From: Xylona heveae TC161
Taxonomy: Eukaryota > Ascomycota > Xylonomycetes > Xylonales > Xylonaceae
Length of the DNA stretch: 64,000 bases
Direction: 5' to 3'
Assembly (NCBI RefSeq): GCF_001619985.1
Contig: NW_017264198.1
Coordinates: 372,001-436,000, forward strand
This document shows positions 10,165 through 20,173 of this stretch, in pieces; the stretch's first letter is position 1, and each line of letters starts with the position of its first letter. Made by a program: the position numbers and the translations under genes. The notes under the pieces were generated by a model. It worked only from the letters and a program-made list of their open reading frames with translations. It had not been told where the DNA came from and made no database searches.

Positions 10165-10937
10165 TTTGAAAGGGGCGGTCGTAAGGGTCAAGACGTCCGC
10201 CGCAGGTGATCGAGGGAGAGAAGGGATGGAGCGATGAGGTATTCCCGGACCTCAATTGGAACGATTGAATGGGGGTATCGATGGGCAACGAGATCGTTCG
10301 TCGTTCCTTTTCTCACACGATGGGCCGGGAAGATGAGGGATTGAGGACGGATGGATGTCGAGAAGAGCTTGGCGAGCCGAACTGCTCGTGATTGGCTGAA
10401 CCCGCACTTCCGGACCTCACCGGCATAAATCGATATACACAGTGCACGCTGTACCAACAACTCCACTGTCGTTCACACACAATGTACCTCGTCTTGAAAC
10501 TAATGAGTGGGAGATTATCATGTCCTAGTCAGCATTTTTTTTTTGAATGTTCAGAAGTGATTCAATCTTACAGCATTTGCATAAGTCTCTCCAAGGCGAA
10601 GTCAATGGCAGCAGTACAAATCTGCATCATGCCATACAAATGAAAAATTTATATTTCGTAATCGACTGCAGCTCAGAATGATTAAACTTACTAGAATTTC
10701 TTTTCAAGAACTAATAACATCAAAAGGATATCTAAAATTTGACGTAACGCACTCGTCTTCATCATTTATTAAGCCTACCCCCATCGCTCTGTCACTGAGT
10801 ATTCACAGTTATAAAGAAATGATGCTGAAACCCCAAAAAAAAGTAAACCAAGGAAAAGAAAGTAAAAAAGAAAGAAAGAGAGGAGACACAAGGCATTAAA
10901 CATGATCTCATCAGTCGTGGCTTCATTAGTATTCAGT
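10165..10937. other. intergenic upstream of ATP20
   Basis: Carries the ATP20 promoter (about 10165-10480, GC-rich) and the 3' region of the PAS-like gene (10640-10937, very AT-rich with A-runs). No gene recognised. Confidence 0.5.
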
Positions 10938-13406
10938 TCAAGAAATTGGTCGCTCCCAAATATCTCCAATACAAGCATCCGTCAAAAAACATATCCAGCA
11001 AGAAAACCCAGGTCCATACAATGGAGTACAATAAAGCATTTTATCGACCCCTCGTTTGCCCCATTTAATCTGAATAGAAACATGTTTAAGATATGCCCAA
11101 GCATGCTTGAGCTGCTGTCGAGTTTCAGGCAAGGTCTGTTCCAGCAGACCGTCAACACATTCGCCGGTCTCATAGAGGTGCGGCGATACGTAATAGACTT
11201 CGTAAAAGGCACTTGTGCGTCCAGGCGCCAAGATAAAGTAGTCTCTGTGAAGTGCTTTCAGCTGTTTAATGAACCCTGAAAGTTCAATAATCTCGCCCGG
11301 TAGCGGCAATGATTTGTCGTGCCTCTCTGCGCCCTTCTTTTCCTTTGCCCTCGAGTTCTCATTTTCTTGAGCTGAATCAAAATCAGAAGTTCGGGGAGAA
11401 CCTAATGAACTTGACCCGGAAAGATGTCGTTCCAGTTCCTGAGAGTCGCCTGCTTCTTCTAGCGCAAATTCAAGCCAATCAATCAAGGAGATTGGTCGTT
11501 CGAGACTTAGGAGAGAGGAAGAGGACGGGCAATGGGACCTGTCAAGCATTCGCGGTAGTGTGTCCTTCGTCTCCCTTGTCCGAGTGGCCGCATAATCAAC
11601 AACTGCCTCCTTGCTGGACACGTCCGGCGCATGATGCGCGAGAATGGCGTCGAGCACATGCTTTCTGATGTATTTGGTAATATTGATATATGTGGTGAGA
11701 AAATACCGCGTCTTTGCGGTCTCCTGGAGTATGAGCGGAGTGGTGATGAGAAGAGAGTACATGAGCCGTCCATCTGCGTCATAACTGGTTGACAATTGAC
11801 ACCCTTCCTTGACGCCTGCAAAGTCGTCCGCGAAAATACCTTCTCCACTGCAAAATTGTGTGCTGCGAAGGAGATCGTCAGACGCGACTCTGATAGCGTT
11901 CTCCTCGAGATTAGGATCGGTGATCCAGAATGACTCAAACATATTCGGAATGATGGATTGCAATTCATTGGCCACGACTAGTTCCGGATTAGGAAGCTTC
12001 CACCACTGCGTTCTGGTGATATCACAACTCAGTGCTTCTTGAATGGGCGCAAACTTTGTCATTCCAAACGGGTCAAGATCGAGGTTCCGGCGTCGACTGT
12101 AGTAAAGAGCATCGCACCAACTGCTTGCTAATTCTGGGCTTACATCCAGTCCATCTGCCAATGCTTGCGTTGTGAACCAGAGCTCAACGAGTAGTTTCCT
12201 CTGACTTTTCTCCGGATCTCGTACTAGCTTTACCCCTTGGGCAGGACTGAGTGGTTTGTGGGCAACAGTCCCTGGAGAATTATTGTGACTATTCTTAGTC
12301 GAGGAAGACCTGAGCCCTTGAGAACAGGTCAAAGAGGTGATAGATTGACTCTTTTCTCCACTTGCCCTTATTCGTTTGATATTGTTCACTGCACTCTTTG
12401 TATTAGTCTGGGAGTTTGATTGCCTGGCCACGGTGTCAAGAGTTCGTGTCTCCGTCTTCCGGGGCGTAGAAACTGAATTGGACTTTTGGACAAGGAAGCT
12501 ATCCCGTGACTTCTTGACACTCGACGACCCAGGAGTGAGAGAATGAGTAAAATTTGTTGAGTAGCCTGTAGAAATAGAATGTCTTCGCCGAGTCAAAGTC
12601 GAGTTAGGATTTTCTCTTGCATTCACCGGATGCCAGTATTTTCCAGGATTGAGCAAGCCATGTTCACAGTCTTGGCCAAGTGACCCTCGCCTCTGCGGGA
12701 TTGGCAACGGAACATGTTGGAACTTGTCCTTGTGATTATGGCTGCGTACTGACTGTGATCGCTTTGTCGGTGTATATTCAGCATCACTGATTGTAGTCGC
12801 CAAAGTTGACACTCCGTCCTGATCAGTCCAAGTAGAGCTGCATCTGCTGTTACGCTTGCTTGAGGGTGATGTACAAGTAGATGGTGATGTCTTCAGGCCC
12901 AATATACCCTTGACTTTCCGCAAAGACTGGGCTGAGCTACTCCTCAAGCTCTTTGGGGCAGCGGACAACTTCTCATTTACACTGATCTCTGAATTCCTTC
13001 GAGAGGCTTTTGGCTGTTTGAGTCTCGCCGTCCCTTCGCCATGGTTGGACACGCTCCTGGCCTTCCTATTTTGCGGGGGGTTCTGTGAAGAGGGACAGCT
13101 CGGAGAAGAAGTGTATCGCGAATTCGGAAGATGCTTCGAGGAGTGTTTTTCAGTAAAGGCATTTGCTCTTGTCGTTGGTATGTCTCCGCTCCAATATATG
13201 TTTTGCTTTTGAATTAAAAGACATGTGTTCTCTGAGTAGGGTAACTTTGATAATCCAGCATCAAAGCCAAACTCGAATTTAGGACCCAACGGCGGGATAC
13301 GGCGCGCAAGTTGTTGATTCACGCTCCACTTGTCCAAGCACAAAAGATCGTCCTTGATGGATCGGCTTGCAAAGAAGTCCACGACGGAACAGTTTTGGTT
13401 GCCCAT
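10938..13406 (-). CDS. serine-rich protein with two PAS-like regions, LOV-related
   Basis: Single exon, 822 aa, starting at an ATG. Residues 1-60 contain RSIKDDLLCLDKW. Residues 100-400 are Ser/Arg/Lys-rich and probably disordered. The region at about 485-600 reads like a fungal LOV/PAS domain: it has MFESFWITDPN, an IRVASDDLLRSTQF segment, then DADGRLMYSLLITTPLI and a closing strand (RYFLTTYINITKYI). The flavin-binding core GRNCRFLQ expected between these halves is missing. A second PAS-like region is at about 715-815 (KALHRDYFILAPGRTSAFYE, then YCTPLYGPGFSCWICFL). Fungal PAS proteins act in light, redox or energy sensing, but this one should not bind flavin covalently. Function is inferred from weak sequence likeness. 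Confidence 0.65.
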   Translation of the reverse strand: MGNQNCSVVDFFASRSIKDDLLCLDKWSVNQQLARRIPPLGPKFEFGFDAGLSKLPYSENTCLLIQKQNIYWSGDIPTTRANAFTEKHSSKHLPNSRYTSSPSCPSSQNPPQNRKARSVSNHGEGTARLKQPKASRRNSEISVNEKLSAAPKSLRSSSAQSLRKVKGILGLKTSPSTCTSPSSKRNSRCSSTWTDQDGVSTLATTISDAEYTPTKRSQSVRSHNHKDKFQHVPLPIPQRRGSLGQDCEHGLLNPGKYWHPVNARENPNSTLTRRRHSISTGYSTNFTHSLTPGSSSVKKSRDSFLVQKSNSVSTPRKTETRTLDTVARQSNSQTNTKSAVNNIKRIRASGEKSQSITSLTCSQGLRSSSTKNSHNNSPGTVAHKPLSPAQGVKLVRDPEKSQRKLLVELWFTTQALADGLDVSPELASSWCDALYYSRRRNLDLDPFGMTKFAPIQEALSCDITRTQWWKLPNPELVVANELQSIIPNMFESFWITDPNLEENAIRVASDDLLRSTQFCSGEGIFADDFAGVKEGCQLSTSYDADGRLMYSLLITTPLILQETAKTRYFLTTYINITKYIRKHVLDAILAHHAPDVSSKEAVVDYAATRTRETKDTLPRMLDRSHCPSSSSLLSLERPISLIDWLEFALEEAGDSQELERHLSGSSSLGSPRTSDFDSAQENENSRAKEKKGAERHDKSLPLPGEIIELSGFIKQLKALHRDYFILAPGRTSAFYEVYYVSPHLYETGECVDGLLEQTLPETRQQLKHAWAYLKHVSIQIKWGKRGVDKMLYCTPLYGPGFSCWICFLTDACIGDIWERPIS

Positions 13407-14213
13407 TTTGCGCAGCTTTTCACAGCAAATCAGTCAAAGCCCAAGCATGCATAAAATAGAGTCAGATCTTGCAAAATTGCAGACATTGCGTATATAGTCT
13501 GAAAATGTTTAATTAAAAAAATTCATTCTTGTGCTTACGAGAAATGACTGGTCATCCTCCTGAAACAGAGGAGCATTGTCCAAATTAATTGTTTCGGAAA
13601 TTGTCCGTGTACGGCTTATATCGCAAACGCTCGAAAGTGACATATACTTTCTGGAACCGTCGATCGCAACAGGGAACAAAAGGTAGAAGGTTGTGAACAG
13701 TTCTGGAATCGATTCAAGACAAGATGTCTTGTAATAATCTTAGGAGAGAGAGGCGAAACTCCCAGTGCTGTCGATTTGCGTCTGTTGAGCGAAAAACGTA
13801 ATCGCGGGAGGGAGAAGCACATGGGCGCGGTCAAGCCGCCAAGGAGGCTGGAACCCAGCTGAGCATGGCACGATATGATTGTCTAAGTAACGGTCTCCAG
13901 ATCATCGTTAGTTATCATTGGCGTACGGTAGTAGACGGTCAATTCTCGTTTCTTGCCGTCTCCACTTTTAGAGTGACAGACAAGACCCCTGTCCCCCGTC
14001 TTCACTCGATGCTAAGACTTCGCGCCGCCCTGTATATCATCGATAAAGTATAGCGATAAGTTGGGTGTTCGATTCGTATATGCACGTAGGACATCCCCCC
14101 ATATGTTCATCGTAAATAATCTGCAATAAACCTAAATTATCTTCCGTTCTAGACTATAATAACGCTCTGGTCGATAAACTTTTGATCTTGTCTTGGCGGA
14201 AAATCATTTCAGC
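13407..14213. other. divergent spacer, PAS-like gene / GNAT gene
   Basis: About 800 bp between two divergent genes, so both promoters lie here. Frames at 13616-13834 and 13865-14053 show no recognisable product. No repeats of note. Confidence 0.5.
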
Positions 14214-14984
14214 ATGGTCGAGAAGCTTCCTTCATTGAAGCTTCAACTGCAAGGACCCCTGTCGAACCTGCGGGATGGCTATATCCCACACCTACCGTCG
14301 TCGCAACAGGCAACGCACATCAATCGAATATTCCTTGACGGGCCCGAAGTCCGCGAGGAAGTTTTTGTCAAGGAACAAGGCGTGCCGCAGCGATATGTCT
14401 CTGATGCAGATGATGCCCGGTGCTGTCACTGGGTGGCCTACGCCACGAGAGAAGCTGAAGAAGATGGGCGTGCCATTATTCCCATTGGGACAGTTCGTCT
14501 CTTGCCGTTTCCTCATCTCCCACACCCTCTGCCAGGTGCAAAGTACCCAGAAATAGATTGCGAGGGCAATTTTCTCCCTTCACCGCCCGAAGTGCCTGTT
14601 AGCGTTGCCGACCGAGCAACCACTCTGCATGATGGCGTAGAGCCGTACATCAAGCTCGGTCGATTGGCAGTGCGCCAGGAGTTTCGAGGAAAAGGCGTTG
14701 CCCGGGCATTGGTAGTAGCAGCTCTCGAATGGGCCCGTCAGCATCCATCTTTTTTCAATTCATTGGTAACTAAAGCCCTGTCGAAAGATCCTTCTCCGCA
14801 AAATGGAGAAAACAATCAAGCCGAGAATTTTGCGTGGCGAGGGCTCGTATATGTGCATGCACAATCCAAAGTAATTCCAGCGTGGACATCGTACGGTTTC
14901 ACCATTGATGAAGGCATGGGCACGTGGCATGAAGTAAATATTCCCCATGTCGGCATGGTTTTTCGACTCGAACTTGAAGGGTAG
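14214..14984 (+). CDS. GNAT-family N-acetyltransferase
   Basis: Single exon, 256 aa, from the ATG at 14214; the seven in-frame codons before it have no ATG. The N-terminal part has REEVFVKEQGVPQ and DDARCCHWVAY, followed by the strand IIPIGTVRLLPFP. Motif A of the GNAT fold is clear: KLGRLAVRQEFRGKGVARAL (about residues 148-167), which in this superfamily binds the pyrophosphate of acetyl-CoA. A 30-residue variable insertion precedes the last strand, where VYVHAQSKVIPAWTSYGF matches the usual C-terminal motif B region. The EVFVKEQGVP start resembles ElaA-like and yeast glucosamine-6-phosphate acetyltransferase-like GNATs. The substrate cannot be told from the sequence. Confidence 0.88.
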   Translation: MVEKLPSLKLQLQGPLSNLRDGYIPHLPSSQQATHINRIFLDGPEVREEVFVKEQGVPQRYVSDADDARCCHWVAYATREAEEDGRAIIPIGTVRLLPFPHLPHPLPGAKYPEIDCEGNFLPSPPEVPVSVADRATTLHDGVEPYIKLGRLAVRQEFRGKGVARALVVAALEWARQHPSFFNSLVTKALSKDPSPQNGENNQAENFAWRGLVYVHAQSKVIPAWTSYGFTIDEGMGTWHEVNIPHVGMVFRLELEG

Positions 14985-15079
14985 ATCTTCCTGTGTTTGG
15001 GGTAAACACGAATATGATTCAATTATTGTACCTATATTTTATTATTATTGCAGACAGAGGCACCCGTTGTAATTCTCTC

Positions 15080-15104
15080 TTTTTTTTTTTTTTTTTTTTT
15101 TTTT
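15080..15104. repeat. poly-T tract
   Basis: About 25 T residues ending in a short inverted repeat (CCAAGT..ACTTGG) just before the N gap. Length is uncertain because homopolymers of this size are error-prone. Confidence 0.8.
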
Positions 15105-15142
15105 CCAAGTCCAACTTGGCCTGGGCCGCACCAGATTGGTCT

Positions 15143-15152
15143 NNNNNNNNNN
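15143..15152. other. assembly gap of ten N with duplicated flanks
   Basis: Ten N bases. The same 13 bases, ACCAGATTGGTCT, stand immediately left (15130-15142) and right (15153-15165) of the gap. This suggests contig ends that overlap and were joined with a nominal spacer, so no sequence may actually be missing. Confidence 0.9.
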
Positions 15153-15714
15153 ACCAGATTGGTCTTTCTCCCCCGCAAAACCTGAGACCCCAAAAAACGC
15201 CTCCGACACCTCTCTCTCTCTCTCTCCCTCTCGGGCCTCCACAGTTTTTTTTCCCTGGTTGTTGGAGCAGAACGTATCTCTTGTCAGCATTATATGACAT
15301 TCGCAGGATATCACGAGCTCTTATCATTGCTATTATTCAGTCCCACAATACACATCAGGATCGAGACCCAACCGTTTACAAATTCTTCTTAATACCTAGA
15401 ACTGCTGTGAGGTATATACTCCCTTGTCCACGTTGCAATGACTCAAAGGATCCCTATTGTGGAGCGGGATTCTTTCCCCAGGTCGGCAAGGGCTCGGATG
15501 TTTAACCCCACGAGGGGTCGCGAACTGGAGCCGCTCGTGCCAACTCAATCCGATATCGTGGGGTCGGTGGCACTTCTGGCAGGTGGATAATCGTGTCGAG
15601 AAGGTGACATCAGAAATGCTCCAGTTCTTATTTAAGAAGTGCAGTTCACCAGTAGAGGAGAATAGAGCCCAACTGTGGATTGCAATCGAGGTTCATTGAA
15701 AGAGAATTGTCACA

Positions 15715-16893
15715 ATGGCTTCCTCCACCCTCACCAAGCCCAGCAAGCCCAATGTGGGCGTCTTCACAAACCCTCGGCACGACCTATGGATCGCTGAAGC
15801 TGAGCCATCCTTGTCCGCTATCGAAAAGGGCGGCAACCTACAACATGGCGAGGTCACAGTTGGCATCAGAAGCACAGGAATATGCGGGTGAGCTTTTGGC
15901 AGACTGTGGCATTTAATATCTTAAAAGGGAGTCTAGCTGTCTAACAATCGATACAGATCCGATGTACACTTCTGGCACGCAGGGCGCATTGGGCCAATGA
16001 TTGTAGAAGACACCCATATTCTAGGTCATGAGTCTGCAGGAGTGGTCCTGGCAAAGCATCCCTCTGTCGGTCACTTGGAGGTGGGAGATCGCGTTGCAAT
16101 TGAGCCCAACATTATCTGCCACCAGTGTGAACCCTGCTTGACAGGGCGATACAATGGATGCGAAAATGTCCGATTCCTCTCTACACCACCAGTAAATGGG
16201 TTGTTACGCAGATATGTCAATCACCCGGCTATATGGTGTCACAAGATTGGAGACATGTCCTATGAACATGGTGCCCTGTTGGAACCGCTAAGTGTAGCAC
16301 TGGCTTGCATGGACCGATCTGGCGTCAAGCTCGGCGATCCCGTGCTCATCTGCGGAGCAGGACCCATCGGGCTTGTGACATTGCTCTGTTGCCGCGCAGC
16401 CGGTGCAGAACCGATTGTCATCACCGATATTGATGAAGGTCGACTTGCCTTTGCCAAGGACCTCGTCCCATCAGTGCGAACACACCAGGTTCGGCCAGGA
16501 AGCTCCGCAGAAGACTCTGCAAAGGCGGTAGTTGCAGCAGCAGACCATATCGAGCCTGCAATAGCACTAGAATGCACAGGGGTGGAGAGCAGTGTTGCAA
16601 CTGCAATTTACGCCACAAAATTTGGTGGCAAAGTCTTTGTCATTGGTGTCGGAAAGAATGAGATAAACATCCCCTTCATGAGGTTGAGTACTCGCGAAAT
16701 CGACCTGCAATTTCAATACAGATACTCAAATATGTGGCCAAAGGCCATCCGGCTCGTCCAAGGAGGAGTAATCGATCTTGGAAAGTTGGTGACGCATCGG
16801 TTCGATTTGGAGGATGCCGTCAAGGCATTTCAGACAGCGGCGGATCCGAAGACGGGGGCAATCAAAGTCCAAATTCAGAGCGGTGGTGATTGA
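15715..16893 (+). CDS. ladA: L-arabinitol 4-dehydrogenase
   Basis: Two exons, 15715-15887 and 15957-16893, joined as [17 protein letters not shown], giving 369 aa. The enzyme is a zinc-dependent medium-chain dehydrogenase that oxidises L-arabinitol to L-xylulose with NAD in the fungal pentose pathway. Visible features: catalytic zinc ligand Cys in GICGSD, GHESAG, the structural-zinc cysteines in [16 protein letters not shown], and the nucleotide-binding loop [11 protein letters not shown] followed by ITDID, whose acidic residue favours NAD over [13 protein letters not shown] and the [16 protein letters not shown] stretch separate this group from sorbitol dehydrogenases only weakly; xylitol dehydrogenase is the main alternative. 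The exon-1 ATG is the only one giving a full N-terminus. Confidence 0.88.
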
Positions 16894-16979
16894 GCTATCT
16901 TATTATGATGATGAGTCTTTGATGCAAATGGTATTTCATGTCGAAAAATCGGCGTGAAACTGAAATCGTTTCCAGGGTT

Positions 16980-18017
16980 TCAAGGGGTATCAGCTCCGAA
17001 ACTCTGATTCAGACCATCTAGAAACTTTTCGGCCTGATTCTTGCCTCGTTGCTCTCTTATTTTTCTTCTGCGCTCCTCAATTTCGGCTTTCCTCCGCTCT
17101 TTTCGCTCATCTTTTTCCCGCCGTCCTTTCTCCGTCTCCTGTCGCTCCTTCTCCAAAGACTCCATCTCCTTCTTGCGGCCTTGCTGGTCTTTAGAAAAGC
17201 CATAGAATCCAACTCCCTTGGTTCGCACTTCCTTGGATGCGTCGTAGTGTACCTCTTCTGGTGGCGTGGGGGATTTGTCTCGGTTCCTAGCAAGGTCTTC
17301 CATGCGGGTCGCAATAGGTTCATCTGGATTGAACGCAGCGGCCTGAATTGTATCCCCGTAAATCAGGTTTCCAGGCTCAGACGGCCGCGCAGAAAGTCTG
17401 TCAGGCTCATCTGCCGCGTCGTCCCTTCTCCGCCTCTGCTCTCGAGCAGCTTCTGCTTTTGTGCCGCGTTTCGTTCGTCCAAACTCATCTTCGAATTCAA
17501 CTAATTCTTCGTCGCTGGCGGGCTCATCGTCGTCTTCGCCCGATGATGTATCGTAGTTTTGTCCCTCGCCACGCGCTGTGCTCTCTGCCCACTTTCTGTC
17601 AAAATCCACCAAACCTCTTTCATCCCGTGAGTCGTCACCCCCTGATGGGACGTAGTCACCGCGCTTCATCGCAGCGTAGAGCCTCGCTTTTTCTTCCATT
17701 TTCCGTTTCGATCGATGCAAGGTCGAACTATCCACACCCTCAACAGAACTCCGCTGGGAAAAGGTAGGGTTATCCTCATCTTCGAGGTCTTTCAAGGCTC
17801 GCTTTTTGGCATTCTTATTGTGTGCGTTGAAGATGGATGACTTGGATTGAGACGGCCGTGTACGTCCAGACGATTGCGGAGACTCTCCTTTTGCGGAATT
17901 GGCCAGAAGTGATGATAACTGTGACGTAAATGAGAGGGTCGTCGAGGATGATATCTCTTTGGCCGTGGAGGATTTTGGTCGAGGTATCCCATACAAGGAG
18001 GATGAGGACTTGGACAT
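16980..18017 (-). CDS. CCDC174-like nuclear protein
   Basis: Single exon, 345 aa, from the ATG at 18017. It is very charged. The central part carries the family signature EEDEFGRTKRGTK-like (seen here as VEFEDEFGRTKRGTK near residue 180), preceded by an acidic stretch (SSGEDDDEPASDEELVEFED). The short GVGFYGFSKD motif near residue 275 is followed by a long Glu/Arg/Lys coiled coil to about residue 330. In animals the CCDC174 family is nuclear and associates with the exon-junction complex factor eIF4A3. Whether the fungal protein does this is inference. Its stop lies 86 bp from the convergent ladA stop. Confidence 0.8.
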   Translation of the reverse strand: MSKSSSSLYGIPRPKSSTAKEISSSTTLSFTSQLSSLLANSAKGESPQSSGRTRPSQSKSSIFNAHNKNAKKRALKDLEDEDNPTFSQRSSVEGVDSSTLHRSKRKMEEKARLYAAMKRGDYVPSGGDDSRDERGLVDFDRKWAESTARGEGQNYDTSSGEDDDEPASDEELVEFEDEFGRTKRGTKAEAAREQRRRRDDAADEPDRLSARPSEPGNLIYGDTIQAAAFNPDEPIATRMEDLARNRDKSPTPPEEVHYDASKEVRTKGVGFYGFSKDQQGRKKEMESLEKERQETEKGRREKDERKERRKAEIEERRRKIREQRGKNQAEKFLDGLNQSFGADTP

Positions 18018-18628
18018 GGTGGTCGTCAAGTCAGGAAGACTTTAAAGTATGCAATATACGGCAAATGATAGAGCTTGCCAGTCCTCTCAGTCTTGATTAT
18101 CTATGACAAAGTGGCACGCGTTGGGCGTAGATAAAACCTTCAGACCGACAGAAAGTAGGTGTTGTTGAGCGGAAGATGGAAAGATGGATTGTGTTGCGGA
18201 AATAGCCCGCCCGTATCGATAAAGCTATCGCGTCAAGTTGCCTTCACATTTAGAGAGATCTTGACATAAACTAATCCAATATATCACCTGGAATTTGGTA
18301 TTGCTGGATTCATGCCTGTGCAGACTTAGATGAATTCTTTTTAATTTTCTTTTGATATGAGAGGACACTCCTTGTTGCTGCTTTCGATTGTTTTGTTGAT
18401 ACTAACGCAGGACCACCACGGAAAAGCAGCCACATGCGCGCGTCATGACTCTAATACGTCAGGTTTCGGCCAGCCCAATAGATCGTCTCGATAACCCAAC
18501 TCCATTTTCTGCTCTCATGACACTGTGCACGAACTTGATTCTTTGCTCTTCATTTCATCTGTCGCAAATCTGTATATTGATATATAGCTTTGCTGCGCAA
18601 ATAAGACTACCACCCGATAATACTCAAC
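18018..18628. other. divergent promoter region
   Basis: 611 bp shared by the CCDC174-like gene (minus) and the MBL-like gene (plus). AT-rich stretches lie at 18280-18350. No coding region; the frame at 18445-18645 has no recognisable product. Confidence 0.5.
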
Positions 18629-19836
18629 ATGGTTCGAAGGGCTGATACAGATGCGCCATCAGCTCAGTTAAGAGCAGAGTTAGAAGCGGCCGTTACGAGA
18701 ACAACAGAGAGCGCTCACCAGCCACTGCTCATGCATTTAAATGCAGATACGAGCTGGCTCCTTCAGATACCGTATCCGACTGGAGTCAAGCATCGAGAAG
18801 GACGACAATACTTTAATATACTCATTGACCCCTGGCTGGCTGGGCCGCAAAGCGATGTGGCAAGCTGGTTTAGCCAGCAATGGCATTCTACTGAGAGCAA
18901 ATACAAGAGCATCAAAGAAGTGGAAGAGCTTGCATTGGAGATGGAGCAGCGAGCGTTCTTGATGAGCTCATCAACATCGTCGTCGTCAAGGCGCCAACGC
19001 CGATCGCCACCTTCGAATATATTGTGCAAAACTCGCATAGATGCCGTTGTTATATCCCATGAGTTTAGCGATCATTGTCACAAGGATACGTTACTTGAGG
19101 TGGACTCCTCAGTTCCCGTTTTCGCAACGGAAGTAAGTTTCCACCTTGACATGCATATACTGCTACGCTCGCATTAACACTTCTGGATATATATCAGAAA
19201 GCAGCTAGACTCGTCAAATCATACAATCACTTTGATACTGTTCGAGAGGTCCCAAATTTTTCTGGCGGAAAGTGGCATTGGCCTGCGGTCCTAGATCCAC
19301 TTCCAAAATGGCTATCGATTTGGAAAGTCTACTCTCAGACAGACGCACTGTATTACCACACCGCCATCTTAATATCGTTCAAAGCGGACACTCTGAAAGA
19401 CGGACACAGTAGACCCTCTCACGTCACTCGCGGGATAGTGTACACACCACACGGCGTTGAGCATGAGAATGTCTCCGTGATTGCGGATGCTCTCCCGCGT
19501 ATTGAGACTCTAGCACTGCTGCATGGGCTACATGATGTGTCTATTGCAAACCGCGGTCAACTCAATCTCGGTGCTCATAATGGGCTCAAGGTACAAAGAG
19601 CTCTTTGTCCTAGATACTGGGTTGGCACGCACGATGAAGTAAAAACTGGAGCGGGTCTGGTAAGTTTCTTCCTCCGGCGAAAAGCCCTGACTGTGCAGGA
19701 TGCTCTAAAGCAAGAACAAGAAGAAAAGGAGAGTAACCTCAAATCCAGCGATGGGGCCTCCTATTTGGAAGATTTTGAAGGCGTCCATTTTGAGCAACTG
19801 GGTAATGGAGACAGCATTGTGCTTGAAGCCGGTTAA
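18629..19836 (+). CDS. metallo-beta-lactamase-fold-like protein
   Basis: Two exons, 18629-19132 and 19198-19836, in phase 0, giving 380 aa. It starts with an unstructured leader, then LLMHLNADTSWLLQIPYP and NILIDPWLAGPQSDVA, the typical first strands of an MBL-fold hydrolase. The metal motif region reads VVISHEFSDHCH near residue 142, so the second His of the usual HxHxDH is Phe. Later strands include RGIVYTPHGVEHEN and a C-terminal WVGTHDEVKTGAG that could supply a distal His. A Ser/Arg-rich insertion (about 108-130) sits before the motif. The HEFSDH form occurs, as far as I recall, in an uncharacterised fungal MBL group; metal binding may be altered. No substrate can be named. Confidence 0.8.
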
Positions 19837-20173
19837 TCGGAGGCGGTAAATAGGATTTAAATGTTTGTTGGGACATAATGTGCCACAATTTTCTCCATTT
19901 TCTCCGTAGTACTTACCCTCTATAAGGAACATGAGCTACCTACCTTAGCAAGGCTTTAGATCTGCCTACCTTAGGTAGCTGCCTCATTCTACCATCAATC
20001 CATATTCCATGTCATTACCGCAGTAGTTTTATCAAGGCTTTGATTACTAGAAGTAGAAAATGTAGACAGTAGCTCTGCATTCTTATAAAGAATTTAGAGG
20101 GCTGCTTTTAGTTAGCGGGCACTAAAATCCGAACTACAATATATAGTAGAAGGACTCCCGAGTCACAACTTAC
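19837..20173. other. convergent spacer with CTACCTTAGGTAG motifs
   Basis: AT-rich spacer between the convergent MBL-like and glycosyltransferase genes. It carries several TACCTAC/CTACCTTAGGTAG/CTACTAGGTAG palindromic motifs at about 19936-19985 and beside the glycosyltransferase 3' end near 20170-20190. These short motifs are common in Pezizomycotina intergenic DNA. No gene seen. Confidence 0.6.

Larger units (their letters stand above)
14985..15714. other. intergenic with poly-T, N gap and ladA promoter
   Basis: Between the GNAT gene and the arabinitol dehydrogenase gene. It holds a 25-base T run, a 10-N gap flanked by a repeated 13-mer, a CT-dinucleotide tract at 15203-15234, and GC-rich sequence (15440-15600) with CCCCAC/GGGG boxes of the general type bound by the carbon-repressor CreA. 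The last point is an inference about a sugar-pathway promoter. Confidence 0.5.
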
